DNA from: Shewanella sp. SNU WT4 | GTDB lineage: Bacteria > Pseudomonadota > Gammaproteobacteria > Enterobacterales > Shewanellaceae | Assembly (NCBI RefSeq): GCF_006494715.1 | Contig: NZ_CP041151.1 | Coordinates: 2,108,001 to 2,172,000 of the forward strand | Direction of reading: 5' to 3' | DNA: 64,000 nt | Part shown: in pieces, positions 8,376-16,363 of the stretch | Numbering within the stretch: the stretch's first letter is position 1 | How the letters are laid out: each line of letters starts with the position of its first letter | Notes under the pieces: generated by a model | What the model saw: only the letters and a program-made list of their open reading frames with translations | Database searches by the model: none | Told to the model about the DNA's origin: nothing | Program-made: the position numbers and the translations under genes

Positions 8376-11300
8376 ATGACTTATCTCTCTCAAATTAAAT
8401 TCGCCTTATTATCCATCTTGCTGTTATTAAGTGGGTGTGGTGATGGCAGTAATTCAGGTTTCCCTAGTGGTTGTGGTAACGCGGGTAATTTATGTGTTAG
8501 CGCCTTAACTATTAGCCCTAATGCCTCTGGAATATTAGTGGGCGGTCAACAAAGTTATCAAGCTATGGCAACGTTAACTGATGGTAGTGAAGTTAATATT
8601 ACCGATAAAGTGACTTGGTCCGTGGATAAGCCTAATGTCGCGACCTTAATGGTTGCTGGTAATAATGTGGCTGCCACTGGGGTTGCTGATGGTGTTGCCA
8701 CTGTAATCGCTCATTATCACGACTTACAAGCGAGCGCCGAACTGGTGGTGGGCGCTATTAGCGTGAGTATCATGCCATCGACGAGCACCATACTGACTAA
8801 CATGGAGCAAAGTTATCAAGCCTTTGCCATTTTTTCTAATGGCTTACAGCTAGATGTTACGCCGCAAGTGACTTGGCAAAGCGCTAATGCCGCGGTTGCG
8901 ACTATTAGCGTGACCGAAGATGGCGTACTGGCCAAAGGTGTCGCGGAAGGCGTGGCCTCTATTAGTGCAAGTTATCAAAATAAGTCGATTTATGCGCAGC
9001 TTAATGTAGTTAATAGTACTCCAGAAACCTTAGTGATAACCCCTGCGAGCGATGTGCTGCCAAAAGGAGCCGCTAAACAATACAGCGCGTTTTTAACGAC
9101 TAGCAGCGGTGATGTGATTGATGTGACGACTAAAGTCACCTGGCAAGTTGCCAATAGCGCGATAGCGAGCATAGATGCCGATGCCTGGTTAAGCACACTA
9201 TCTGTCGGCTCAAGCCAAATTTCAGCCACCTTGGTGTATAACGCTAAGACGTTGACGGCTAGTTCCAGCTTAACAGTGAGTAATGCGCAGCTTAGCTCAA
9301 TTGCGATTACGCCAGTGGATGGAGTCTTTCCTGTTGGCAAAATGGGGGTTTATCACGCTCGGGGCAATTTCTCTGATGGTAGTGTGATTGATATTACCCG
9401 CGCATCTACTTGGGCGATTGCCAATCCCAAGGTTGCCAAAATCATAGCTACAGGTATTTTTGCCGGCGATACTATCGCCACCGCTGCAGGAAAAACCAGT
9501 GTCAGCGCCACTTTTAATAACATGACAGCCTCCACCAGTTTAGAAGTCAGTGACGCGAAACTGGTTAATATCAGCATGAACCCGCAAAATGTTACCGCGC
9601 CGCTCGGAACCAAAGTCGCTTATAGCGCTTATGCCCGTTATTCCGATGGCTCAAAGCAAGACATTACTAAATTGGCCGTTTGGAACAGTAGTGATACCAG
9701 TGTTGCGGCCATTGAATTTAGCCGCGCATTATCTGGCGTCACGAGTAACCTAGCCGAAGGTCAGACCGATATTTCTGTTAGCTTTGGCGGGCTTAGTCAG
9801 TCAACGCCGCATACAGTCAATGACGCTGTGATTGAGTCCTTACAAATTACTCCACAAAACCCGAGCGTACCTGTGGGCGTAGACGGTCAATTTACGGCGA
9901 TTGCTTATTATTCTGATAAGAGCACGGCCGATGTCACCGATAGTGCCAACTGGCTAGTGGATGATTACAGTGTGGCGGCGGTTATCCCCAATGGGGTTAA
10001 CGCAGGTTATGCCAAAGCCTTAAAAGAAGGTACCACACCATTAGTGGTTACATTTGCGGGGCAAACGGCAAGCACGCTTATAACTGTATCGGCCGCGACC
10101 TTAGAGTCTATCTCGTTAACGCCAACCATTGCTGAAGTTCCCGCGGGCACCACGCAGCAATATCAGTTATTCGGTGTGTTTTCTGATGGTAGTAATCATG
10201 ATTTAAGTGCCTTTGCTCACTATCAAACCAGTGATAGCGCGTTAGTCACTATTGATAGCAATGGCTTAGCTAGCGCTCATCAATACAATGTTAAACCTGT
10301 TACAGTAACGGCAAGCTATAACGGCTTGCAGGCAAAGGCGACACTTAAAGTGACCGCAGGTTTACTTGATCATATTGAAGTGACGCCAGCGACACAGAAC
10401 ATAGCCATTGGCCATAAAGGGGAGTTGCAAGCCCGCGCGTTTTATTCTGACAACACTAGCGCCGATATTACTGCGCTGGCCACTTGGAGTGTGAACGATG
10501 GCAATGTGGCTTCGGTTGATAATACCCAAGCGAATAGCGGCGCTGTGTTGGGGATTAGCCAAGGTGTGGTAACAGTCACTGCCAACTTTGGTGGCAAAAC
10601 CGCCAGTAATACTACGACGGTAACAGCGGCCGTGCTTGAAAGCGTGACTATTTCGCCAGTTCAAGCAACGTTGGTCGCAGGTTTAACTCAGCAGTATGCG
10701 CTTACAGCGCAGTTCTCTGATAACAGCAGTATTGATGTGACTAAGCTCAGCGCTTGGCAGTCGAGTGATGTCGCAACCGCTGCGATTGATAACTCGGGGC
10801 TTGCGCACACTTATAAAGATGGAAGCGTAAGTATTACTGCTAGCTATCAAGGGCAAAGCGCTAGCGCCAATTTATCTGTGCTCGCGGTTACCTTAACTGA
10901 GCTTAAGATCACCCCTGAAAATCCCAATGAGCCAGTCGGCAGTCAGGGGCAGTTCAGCGCCACCGGCTATTTTAGTAACGGTTTAACGGCTAACGTTACC
11001 CGCGGCGCCACTTGGAGCTCATCGGACTCAAGCGTGGTCAGCATAGTTGCCAGTGGCACGAAAGCCGGCCAAGCCAGTGCTGATAAGGTCGGGACTTCGA
11101 CTATTAGCGCTAGCTTTGGCGGCGTAAGTGATACCAGCTTAGCGACAGTCACACAAGCGGAGCTGGTGAGCATAGTTATCACCCCTGGCATAGCTAGTGT
11201 GATGCAAGGCATGCAATATCAATTTAAAGCAACCGGCATCTATTCAGATAATGTCAGTAAAAACATTACTAATGCTGTGAATTGGCAAACATCTGATGCG

Positions 11301-12218
11301 AGCGTCGCTAGCATCACCAGCCAAGGTTTAGCCAAAGGCGAAAACAAAGGCACTACTGAGATAACGGCTAAGTATCAAGGTAAGCAGGCGCGCGCGACCT
11401 TAGTGGTGGCTGTGCCTGTGATCACCCGCTTAGACGTCATCCCCACGTTCACTGAATTACCTATAGGCAGCAGCATGTATTATCAAGCCATTGCTTATGA
11501 TGCGACAGGGCAAGATTATGATGTGAGCAAGGCTGCTGATTGGCGTATGGTCAACCAGACTATTGCCCATGTGGATAATACTGTGGCTAATGGCGGCTAT
11601 GTGACGGCATTATCTAAAGGGACAACTCAGATAGTGGTGAGTTTCGCTGGCAAGTCACAAACCGTGAGCGTACAAGTAACGCCAGCAGAAGTAACATCAT
11701 TGATAATAACGCCAAGTGATATCACGATTCTTGATGGTGAAACCCAATTCTATGTGGCCACCGCGCAGTTTAGTGATGGTAGTAGTTTAGTGGTGACTAA
11801 GGAGAGCAGTTGGGTAAGTACCAATCCTGAGATTGCGACTATCACCACTAATGGTAACGCTATCGCCGCAGCTAAATATCATGGTGTCACTAATATTCAA
11901 GCGACTTATCAAGGTATTACGGCGCAAACAAGCTTAACAGTACAAGAGCGGGAAATTAAGGGCGTACAAGTTATTCCCCATGTTAAGTATCTTGACGTCG
12001 GTGAACAGTTGCAGATGAAATGCATGGTTGACTATGTAGATTACTCGGTTAACGATTGTACGGATGAAGCTTTGTGGACCATAGGTGATGATACTATTGC
12101 CCATGTTGAGCCTGAAGGCGGCTTAGTCACAGCCATAAAATCGGGGACGACTCGGGTGTTTGCCACCTACAAAGGCGTATCGAGTAAAAGTGATGATGGA
12201 CAAGTGTCGGTAAGATAA
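8376..12218 (+). CDS. large BIG_2 (bacterial Ig-like) repeat lipoprotein, putative adhesin
   Basis: A 1280-residue lipoprotein (lipobox LLSGC, Cys21) made of about 14 tandem Ig-like BIG_2 domains of roughly 85-90 residues. Each opens with a variant of I-x-I-T-P and carries W-x-S/V-x-D/N-x-x-V-A-x-I in the middle, as in invasin/intimin-type repeats. The repeats are diverged rather than recent duplications. No autotransporter barrel, LPxTG or GlyGly-CTERM sorting signal is seen. The last repeat has two Cys (MKCMVDY, NDCTDE). The gene starts two bases after the OmpA-domain gene stop, with GGAA inside that gene as likely ribosome site. A role in surface attachment is inferred from domain type. 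The IS4 element begins 43 bp downstream. Confidence 0.88.
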   Translation: MTYLSQIKFALLSILLLLSGCGDGSNSGFPSGCGNAGNLCVSALTISPNASGILVGGQQSYQAMATLTDGSEVNITDKVTWSVDKPNVATLMVAGNNVAATGVADGVATVIAHYHDLQASAELVVGAISVSIMPSTSTILTNMEQSYQAFAIFSNGLQLDVTPQVTWQSANAAVATISVTEDGVLAKGVAEGVASISASYQNKSIYAQLNVVNSTPETLVITPASDVLPKGAAKQYSAFLTTSSGDVIDVTTKVTWQVANSAIASIDADAWLSTLSVGSSQISATLVYNAKTLTASSSLTVSNAQLSSIAITPVDGVFPVGKMGVYHARGNFSDGSVIDITRASTWAIANPKVAKIIATGIFAGDTIATAAGKTSVSATFNNMTASTSLEVSDAKLVNISMNPQNVTAPLGTKVAYSAYARYSDGSKQDITKLAVWNSSDTSVAAIEFSRALSGVTSNLAEGQTDISVSFGGLSQSTPHTVNDAVIESLQITPQNPSVPVGVDGQFTAIAYYSDKSTADVTDSANWLVDDYSVAAVIPNGVNAGYAKALKEGTTPLVVTFAGQTASTLITVSAATLESISLTPTIAEVPAGTTQQYQLFGVFSDGSNHDLSAFAHYQTSDSALVTIDSNGLASAHQYNVKPVTVTASYNGLQAKATLKVTAGLLDHIEVTPATQNIAIGHKGELQARAFYSDNTSADITALATWSVNDGNVASVDNTQANSGAVLGISQGVVTVTANFGGKTASNTTTVTAAVLESVTISPVQATLVAGLTQQYALTAQFSDNSSIDVTKLSAWQSSDVATAAIDNSGLAHTYKDGSVSITASYQGQSASANLSVLAVTLTELKITPENPNEPVGSQGQFSATGYFSNGLTANVTRGATWSSSDSSVVSIVASGTKAGQASADKVGTSTISASFGGVSDTSLATVTQAELVSIVITPGIASVMQGMQYQFKATGIYSDNVSKNITNAVNWQTSDASVASITSQGLAKGENKGTTEITAKYQGKQARATLVVAVPVITRLDVIPTFTELPIGSSMYYQAIAYDATGQDYDVSKAADWRMVNQTIAHVDNTVANGGYVTALSKGTTQIVVSFAGKSQTVSVQVTPAEVTSLIITPSDITILDGETQFYVATAQFSDGSSLVVTKESSWVSTNPEIATITTNGNAIAAAKYHGVTNIQATYQGITAQTSLTVQEREIKGVQVIPHVKYLDVGEQLQMKCMVDYVDYSVNDCTDEALWTIGDDTIAHVEPEGGLVTAIKSGTTRVFATYKGVSSKSDDGQVSVR

Positions 12219-12300
12219 GCCTCTTAAATTTGTTATTGCTAATAATGTGTTGTTGATAATAAAAGGTCACCTTAGGGTTAATGCCGATCGTTTTAAGTAG

Positions 12301-12328
12301 TTGAACGATCTTTCAAGGGCTTCATAAT
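12301..12328 (+). promoter_or_regulatory. candidate transposase promoter
   Basis: TTGAAC (12301-12306) and CATAAT (12323-12328) are separated by 16 bp, inside the left IS end. A transcript would begin in the hairpin that precedes the transposase ATG. Confidence 0.5.
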
Positions 12329-12360
12329 CAGCCGCAACCTAAGTTGCAGCTGATTTTTTT
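12327..12360 (+). terminator. hairpin with T run immediately before the transposase start
   Basis: An 11-bp stem with one mismatch (12327-12338 with 12343-12354, loop ctaa) is followed by six T and then the ATG. The shape is that of an intrinsic terminator. It would block read-through from the host gene and would sequester the translation start, as known for other IS4-type elements that resist impinging transcription. Confidence 0.6.
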
Positions 12361-13680
12361 ATGTCTGAATTTTCTAAAGAGCTACTCGTTACCGCTGAAT
12401 TTTTCCAAGCGCAAGATATTGATGTATTCGCCAAACATGTTCCCATGGATTGGGTGGCTGAGGCTGTGCAACAAACTGGCAGGGCCTCGCTTCGAACCCG
12501 CCGTTTCCCTGCAGAGCAAGCTGTTTGGTTGGTTCTAGGCATTGGTTTGATGCGTAACCGCTCGATTCAGCAAGTCTGTGATACGCTCTCACTGGCATTT
12601 CCCGACTCCAAGGGGGAGCTCCCGCCACTGGCGACCAGTAGTATCATCAAAGCCAAAGAAAAGTTGGGTTCAGAGCCCATGCGTTATCTGTTCAAAACAA
12701 CCGCTGCACAGTGGGAAACACAGTGCGAATTTGATGAGATAGCGGGATTGAAATTGCTCAGTGTTGATGGGACGTATTTTAAGACGCATAACACTGAAGA
12801 AAACCATCACTTTGGCTTTGCACAAAGCACGGCTTCTTTTCCCTCTGTGCTGGCGGTCACCTTAATGTCTACTCGTAGCCACTTACTTTCTGATGCGGCT
12901 TTCGGGCCTGTTACCCACAGTGAAATTCACTATGCACAGCAATTGGTTGGCTCAGCTCCCGAGAATTCGCTCACGTTGTTTGACCGTGGGTTTATGTCTG
13001 CCGAATTGCTCATCAGCTGGCAAGAAAGCGGTGCAAACACCCATTGGTTAACCCCGATAAAGTCTAAGACCCGCTATCAAATTATCGAGTCATTCTCAGA
13101 GTATGACCATCTGGTTGAGATGCCGGTATCACCCCAAGCTAAACAGCAAGCGCCTTATCTGGGGGAGAGCTGGCAAGCCCGCCTTATTCTTATTCCGTCA
13201 CCCAAAGGTGATATCAAAGGGTTTATCACGTCCTGCCTATGCCCCAACAGCTATCCAGTGAACGATTTACTCAAGGTGTATTGGCAGCGATGGGAGATAG
13301 AGAGGGGTTATAGTGAGCTAAAGCAATATCAACTGGAAAATAAACCAGTCCTGCGCAGTAAGAAGAAGGATGGGGTGTATCAAGAATTATGGGGGATCTT
13401 AACGACCTACAATATTGTTCGGCTAGAGATGGCCGCAATGGCAGTGCAGCATAAAGTTGAGCCACAGAGGATAAGTTTCATTAATGCCCTGTTTTTAATA
13501 CAGGATGAGTTTGGTTGGAGTGACAGAGGGAGTCCGGGAGCGATCCCACAGCACTTAAAACGACTGAGGGAAAATGGCAAAAGGTTGATTTTACCCCCAA
13601 AGAGGAAGCGGCCCAGCTACCCGCGTGTGGTGCTAAAGAAAACAGTGAAATATCCAAGTAAAAATGCCACTCGCTCTTAA
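12361..13680 (+). CDS. IS4-family transposase (complete)
   Basis: A 439-residue DDE transposase. It has an N-terminal IS4 domain (about residues 15-110), then the catalytic core with Asp136 in SVDGTYFKT, Asp208 in LFDRGF, and Glu314 in the signature YWQRWEIERGYSELK (Y307, R310, E314, K321). A Lys/Arg-rich tail follows, typical of the family. All catalytic residues are present and the frame is intact, so the element may be active. The ATG follows a T run directly and has no ribosome site, consistent with translation being held low. The stop TAA lies in a 13-bp hairpin that also forms part of the right inverted repeat. Confidence 0.93.
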   Translation: MSEFSKELLVTAEFFQAQDIDVFAKHVPMDWVAEAVQQTGRASLRTRRFPAEQAVWLVLGIGLMRNRSIQQVCDTLSLAFPDSKGELPPLATSSIIKAKEKLGSEPMRYLFKTTAAQWETQCEFDEIAGLKLLSVDGTYFKTHNTEENHHFGFAQSTASFPSVLAVTLMSTRSHLLSDAAFGPVTHSEIHYAQQLVGSAPENSLTLFDRGFMSAELLISWQESGANTHWLTPIKSKTRYQIIESFSEYDHLVEMPVSPQAKQQAPYLGESWQARLILIPSPKGDIKGFITSCLCPNSYPVNDLLKVYWQRWEIERGYSELKQYQLENKPVLRSKKKDGVYQELWGILTTYNIVRLEMAAMAVQHKVEPQRISFINALFLIQDEFGWSDRGSPGAIPQHLKRLRENGKRLILPPKRKRPSYPRVVLKKTVKYPSKNATRS

Positions 13681-13692
13681 GCGAGTGGCATT
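13663..13692 (+). terminator. hairpin over transposase stop codon
   Basis: A perfect 13-bp stem (13663-13675 with 13680-13692, loop ctta) contains the TAA stop. It has the same place and outer sequence as the hairpin of the element at the window start, but a different inner stem. Confidence 0.6.
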
Positions 13693-14221
13693 AACCTTAG
13701 GGTGGCCTTTTTATATGGAATAAATTTAAATGAAGATGTTATTTACCGCGGCTAAAAATATAAGCCAATACAGATGTTTTGAATATACCAATTTTGATTG
13801 TTAGGCATTAACTAATGTAATGCTTTAGAAATATACTGGCCGCGGCACTAATAGTGACTCAGTCAAAGACTTGTTATGTTAAATTCTTAAAAAAGCAACG
13901 ACCCATAGAATAGCGGCATAATGTAGTGACCGGATTAGGGAGCAGGGCGAGAGCAGGAGTGTTTGGTTTTTGCTCACACCGTTAATCCCAGCCAAAATTA
14001 CTTGCTCTAAATAGTTACTTTTCATTGCTGCCAATCAATGGCAATTTCCGTAGATATGTGAACGCCAATGGATTGATACGCTCAATACGTTGGAGATATT
14101 TCAATTTAAAAACAATTGCTTACAACTGTTTTGGTAGGGTGGCTATCAGTTCGGAGCTAAGGATTTTTATCGGTATATAGCTAGGCTTTGTAAGGGGGAA
14201 CAAACTCGCGCGAATAAATTA

Positions 14222-14241
14222 AAGGCGCCCATGGGCGCCTT
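14222..14241. terminator. stem-loop resembling the permease terminator
   Basis: An 8-bp perfect stem aaggcgcc/ggcgcctt with loop catg. The core equals that of the hairpin at 6571-6592. On the minus strand it lies downstream of bcp once the IS50-like insertion is removed, so it may be the bcp terminator. Confidence 0.55.
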
Positions 14242-14272
14242 AGTTATTTGTCTGTATTACTTGCCGACTTAA

Positions 14273-14281
14273 CTATCAGCC
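14273..14281. repeat. 9-bp target-site duplication, left copy
   Basis: CTATCAGCC directly precedes the left IS end and is repeated exactly at 15820-15828. Nine base pairs is the duplication length made by Tn5/IS50. Confidence 0.93.
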
Positions 14282-14299
14282 CTGTCTCTTGATCAGATC

Positions 14300-15727
14300 T
14301 CATAGCGTTTCTCCGGCTTCAAATAGGGCTTTGGCTAAGCGATACCCCTTTACCTGAGCCTGAAGATCATCCCATCCCTCCCAAATCGTGGACCAGCTGG
14401 CCATTCCCGTGCGCTTGCTATCATTAAAGCCTCCTAGTTTGGCCAAGGATTGATAAGCCCACTTCATATTTGGGGCTTCTTTGCCTTTATGTCCCCTTGG
14501 CTTGTAGAGCTGCATCAGTACTCGCCATTCATCATTCTCTAAGACATTGCTGCAGCTTTGATTTTCCATGCTTTGCGCTGCTTCGATTTGCCCTCTTTTT
14601 CTCAGATAAATTGGCAGGCTCATCACTTCCCGAAGTTGCAGTAGCCGCACACCAATAAAGCAAAGTATCGAGGCCGCTCGCTCAAGGTTGTCTGGCGATG
14701 TCATGCGTAACCTTTCAACCCCCGCGCCGGTTTTCCACGCCTTATGAAAGTCCTCAATGCGCCATCTAGTGGTATAAATATCAATCACATGAAGTTGCTG
14801 CGCCAACGTGTCAATCGGCTCACTGGTCAGTAGCATCCAAGATAGTCCATCTTCACCTTGGGGAGGATTGAGCTCTTGTGCGTACACCACATTAATCGCA
14901 TGCTGCTGACGATTATGTTTGATGTTAACCGCACTGGCTTTGAGGGTGAGTTTGGCTGTTCGCGAGGGACGATTCTTGCTTTTCCCACTGGCTTCCTTTA
15001 TGCCTTTTTGTGGGATGGCGATGGTGTATCCGCCGGTAACGGGATGACTATCCATGTGCTCAAACAGCTTAGCCTCGTATTCTACTAGGTTTCTTGCATG
15101 TTTTGCCCGCACCACAAACCGTTCACTATGTGATTGTTTATCCGATAAATAATGCATGATATCCGCTTCTCTATCACACACTGAGATCACTCGCGACATG
15201 TGAGCCTGCAAGCGTTGCCGCGTAAAATAGGATGCATCGGCCCATTTACCGCTCTCTTTTTCATCGGCCTCGTTGGGATTATCAGGTCGACACCACCAAT
15301 CTTGGTGGATCAAGCCCAAGGTCCGAGAAGTATGGCTATCCAGTAGCAAGACAGAATGAACCCACCAACCACGAGACTTATCGGTAGGTTTGCCTAATTT
15401 CCCTAATTCAGACGCCACACTGTGCTTATAACTCAGGGCTGTCGTGTCTTCGAGAGCAAGTATTTCATTTATATTTTCAATCGCTTGGGCGGTGCGAGCA
15501 AAACCGGCGGCTCTGATCATAGATGGGCTAACATTATCATTGCGGATCAATCGATAGGCTCCTTCGAGTTTGGCATCTTCACCATTACAAGATCTGGCAA
15601 CCGATTTACCGCTGCCAACCGCCATGTGTTCAGCGACGACGGTTAACCTTGCCGCTCGTCGTTTATCACCTAGCTCAGCATGATGAAAGTGATCATATGC
15701 CCATTTGTTCGGGTTAAAAATTGACAT
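14300..15727 (-). CDS. Tn5/IS50-like transposase
   Basis: A 475-residue protein, one residue shorter than Tn5 transposase (476) and visibly similar over its whole length. Catalytic residues are Asp94 (LEDTTALSY), Asp185 (VCDREADI) and Glu325 in YTTRWRIEDFHKAWK, equivalent to Tn5 Asp97, Asp188 and Glu326. The conserved stretch DKSRGWWVHSVLLL is also present. The segment equivalent to Tn5 Met56, the start of the inhibitor protein, reads AKLEG, so that Met is missing. The ATG has little ribosome site. A promoter with two GATC sites lies just upstream, and the inside-type end abuts the stop. The frame is intact and the enzyme is probably functional. Confidence 0.95.
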   Translation of the reverse strand: MSIFNPNKWAYDHFHHAELGDKRRAARLTVVAEHMAVGSGKSVARSCNGEDAKLEGAYRLIRNDNVSPSMIRAAGFARTAQAIENINEILALEDTTALSYKHSVASELGKLGKPTDKSRGWWVHSVLLLDSHTSRTLGLIHQDWWCRPDNPNEADEKESGKWADASYFTRQRLQAHMSRVISVCDREADIMHYLSDKQSHSERFVVRAKHARNLVEYEAKLFEHMDSHPVTGGYTIAIPQKGIKEASGKSKNRPSRTAKLTLKASAVNIKHNRQQHAINVVYAQELNPPQGEDGLSWMLLTSEPIDTLAQQLHVIDIYTTRWRIEDFHKAWKTGAGVERLRMTSPDNLERAASILCFIGVRLLQLREVMSLPIYLRKRGQIEAAQSMENQSCSNVLENDEWRVLMQLYKPRGHKGKEAPNMKWAYQSLAKLGGFNDSKRTGMASWSTIWEGWDDLQAQVKGYRLAKALFEAGETL

Positions 15728-15748
15728 TAAAAATGATGAAGTGAGTGA

Positions 15749-15777
15749 ATTTGCATGATCTGATCATCGCCAGTCAA
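15749..15777 (-). promoter_or_regulatory. candidate transposase promoter with two Dam sites
   Basis: On the minus strand TTGACT (15772-15777) is followed after 17 bp by a weak -10 (GCAAAT). Two GATC sites lie in the spacer (15757-15760 and 15762-15765). In Tn5, Dam methylation of GATC sites at the transposase promoter and inside end lowers transposition; the same arrangement is seen here. Confidence 0.55.
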
Positions 15778-15819
15778 GAAAGTTCCATTTTTTGCTAATA
15801 ATTTGTGTAGAAGAGACAG

Positions 15820-15828
15820 CTATCAGCC
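15820..15828. repeat. 9-bp target-site duplication, right copy
   Basis: CTATCAGCC is an exact repeat of 14273-14281 and abuts the outside-type IS end. Confidence 0.93.
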
Positions 15829-15869
15829 TTCACTGTTGGCGTTAACATCACTATTAACGCCGCGGTTAA

Positions 15870-16343
15870 TTAAGCCTGCGCTGATAATTGCTGCAATACC
15901 ACTTGATGGTGATCTTTGGTTTTGAATTTATCAAAGACATGGCTGACTTTGCCATCTTGGCCAATCAGGAAACTTAATCTATGAATGCCGTCATACACTT
16001 TGCCCATGAATTTTTTCTCGCCCCATACGCCAAAGGCGTCAGCGATTTGATGATCTTCATCACTGACTAAATCAAAGCTGAGTTGATACTTTTCGCTGAA
16101 TTTTAAAAGCTTAGCTACAGGATCTGGGCTAATGCCAATTACGTTTACATGTTGCTGGGCTAATTGCGGTAATACCTCATTGAGTCCACAGGCTTGCACT
16201 GTGCAACCTGGCGTCATGGCTTTGGGATAAAAGTACACTAACACTGGGCCGTGACTGAGCTTATCGCTTAAATTAATCGCGGCTCCGTGTTGGTTAGTTA
16301 AGGTAAACAGGGGGGCCATATCGCCTGTGGTTAAGGTATTCAT
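15870..16343 (-). CDS. bcp: Bcp, thioredoxin-dependent peroxiredoxin
   Basis: A 157-residue peroxiredoxin of the Bcp/PrxQ class that reduces hydrogen and organic peroxides in the cytoplasm. The active-site motif TPGCTVQAC gives peroxidatic Cys47 and resolving Cys52, the five-residue spacing typical of PrxQ. The usual first-helix Lys/Ala block precedes it. The start has AAAGGAC with a 5-nt spacer. It lies 20 bp downstream of gcvR on the same strand, the common gcvR-bcp order. Its 3' flank has been separated from its old neighbour by the IS50-like insertion. Confidence 0.93.
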   Translation of the reverse strand: MNTLTTGDMAPLFTLTNQHGAAINLSDKLSHGPVLVYFYPKAMTPGCTVQACGLNEVLPQLAQQHVNVIGISPDPVAKLLKFSEKYQLSFDLVSDEDHQIADAFGVWGEKKFMGKVYDGIHRLSFLIGQDGKVSHVFDKFKTKDHHQVVLQQLSAQA

Positions 16344-16363
16344 TACTTGTCCTTTAATTAGGT

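Larger units (their letters stand above)
12261..13711 (+). mobile_element. complete IS4-family insertion sequence
   Basis: About 1451 bp bounded by 25-bp imperfect inverted repeats, 22 of 25 identical (12261-12285 and 13687-13711; inner part ggttaatgcc). It holds one transposase gene, a candidate promoter and a hairpin in front of the ATG. No clear target duplication was found next to the ends. It sits 43 bp after the BIG_2 gene, which it does not interrupt. Confidence 0.85.
13712..14281. other. intergenic remnant between two insertion sequences
   Basis: About 570 bp with no credible coding sequence on either strand, ending with the target duplication of the IS50-like element. It may be the former 3' flank of the accessory block. 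I see no tRNA or recognisable gene fragment in it. Confidence 0.5.
14282..15819 (-). mobile_element. IS50/Tn5-like insertion sequence (complete)
   Basis: A 1538-bp element, close to the 1534 bp of IS50. The 19-bp end at 14282 reads CTGTCTCTTGATCAGATCT, which equals the inside end of IS50 as I know it. The opposite end (reverse of 15801-15819) reads CTGTCTCTTCTACACAAAT, matching the IS50 outside end at 16 of 19 positions. The outside-type end is on the transposase promoter side, as in IS50. Identical 9-bp duplications flank it, so this is a clean single insertion, probably fairly recent. No resistance genes are attached. Confidence 0.95.

Noticed and set aside
8990..11212. Several minus-strand frames opposite the BIG_2 gene
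   Set aside because: Low-complexity shadows caused by the biased composition of the repeats; no start signals.
12245..13725. Target-site duplication of the IS4 element
   Set aside because: Flanks (gttgataat versus tatatggaataa) share no convincing direct repeat, so none is claimed.
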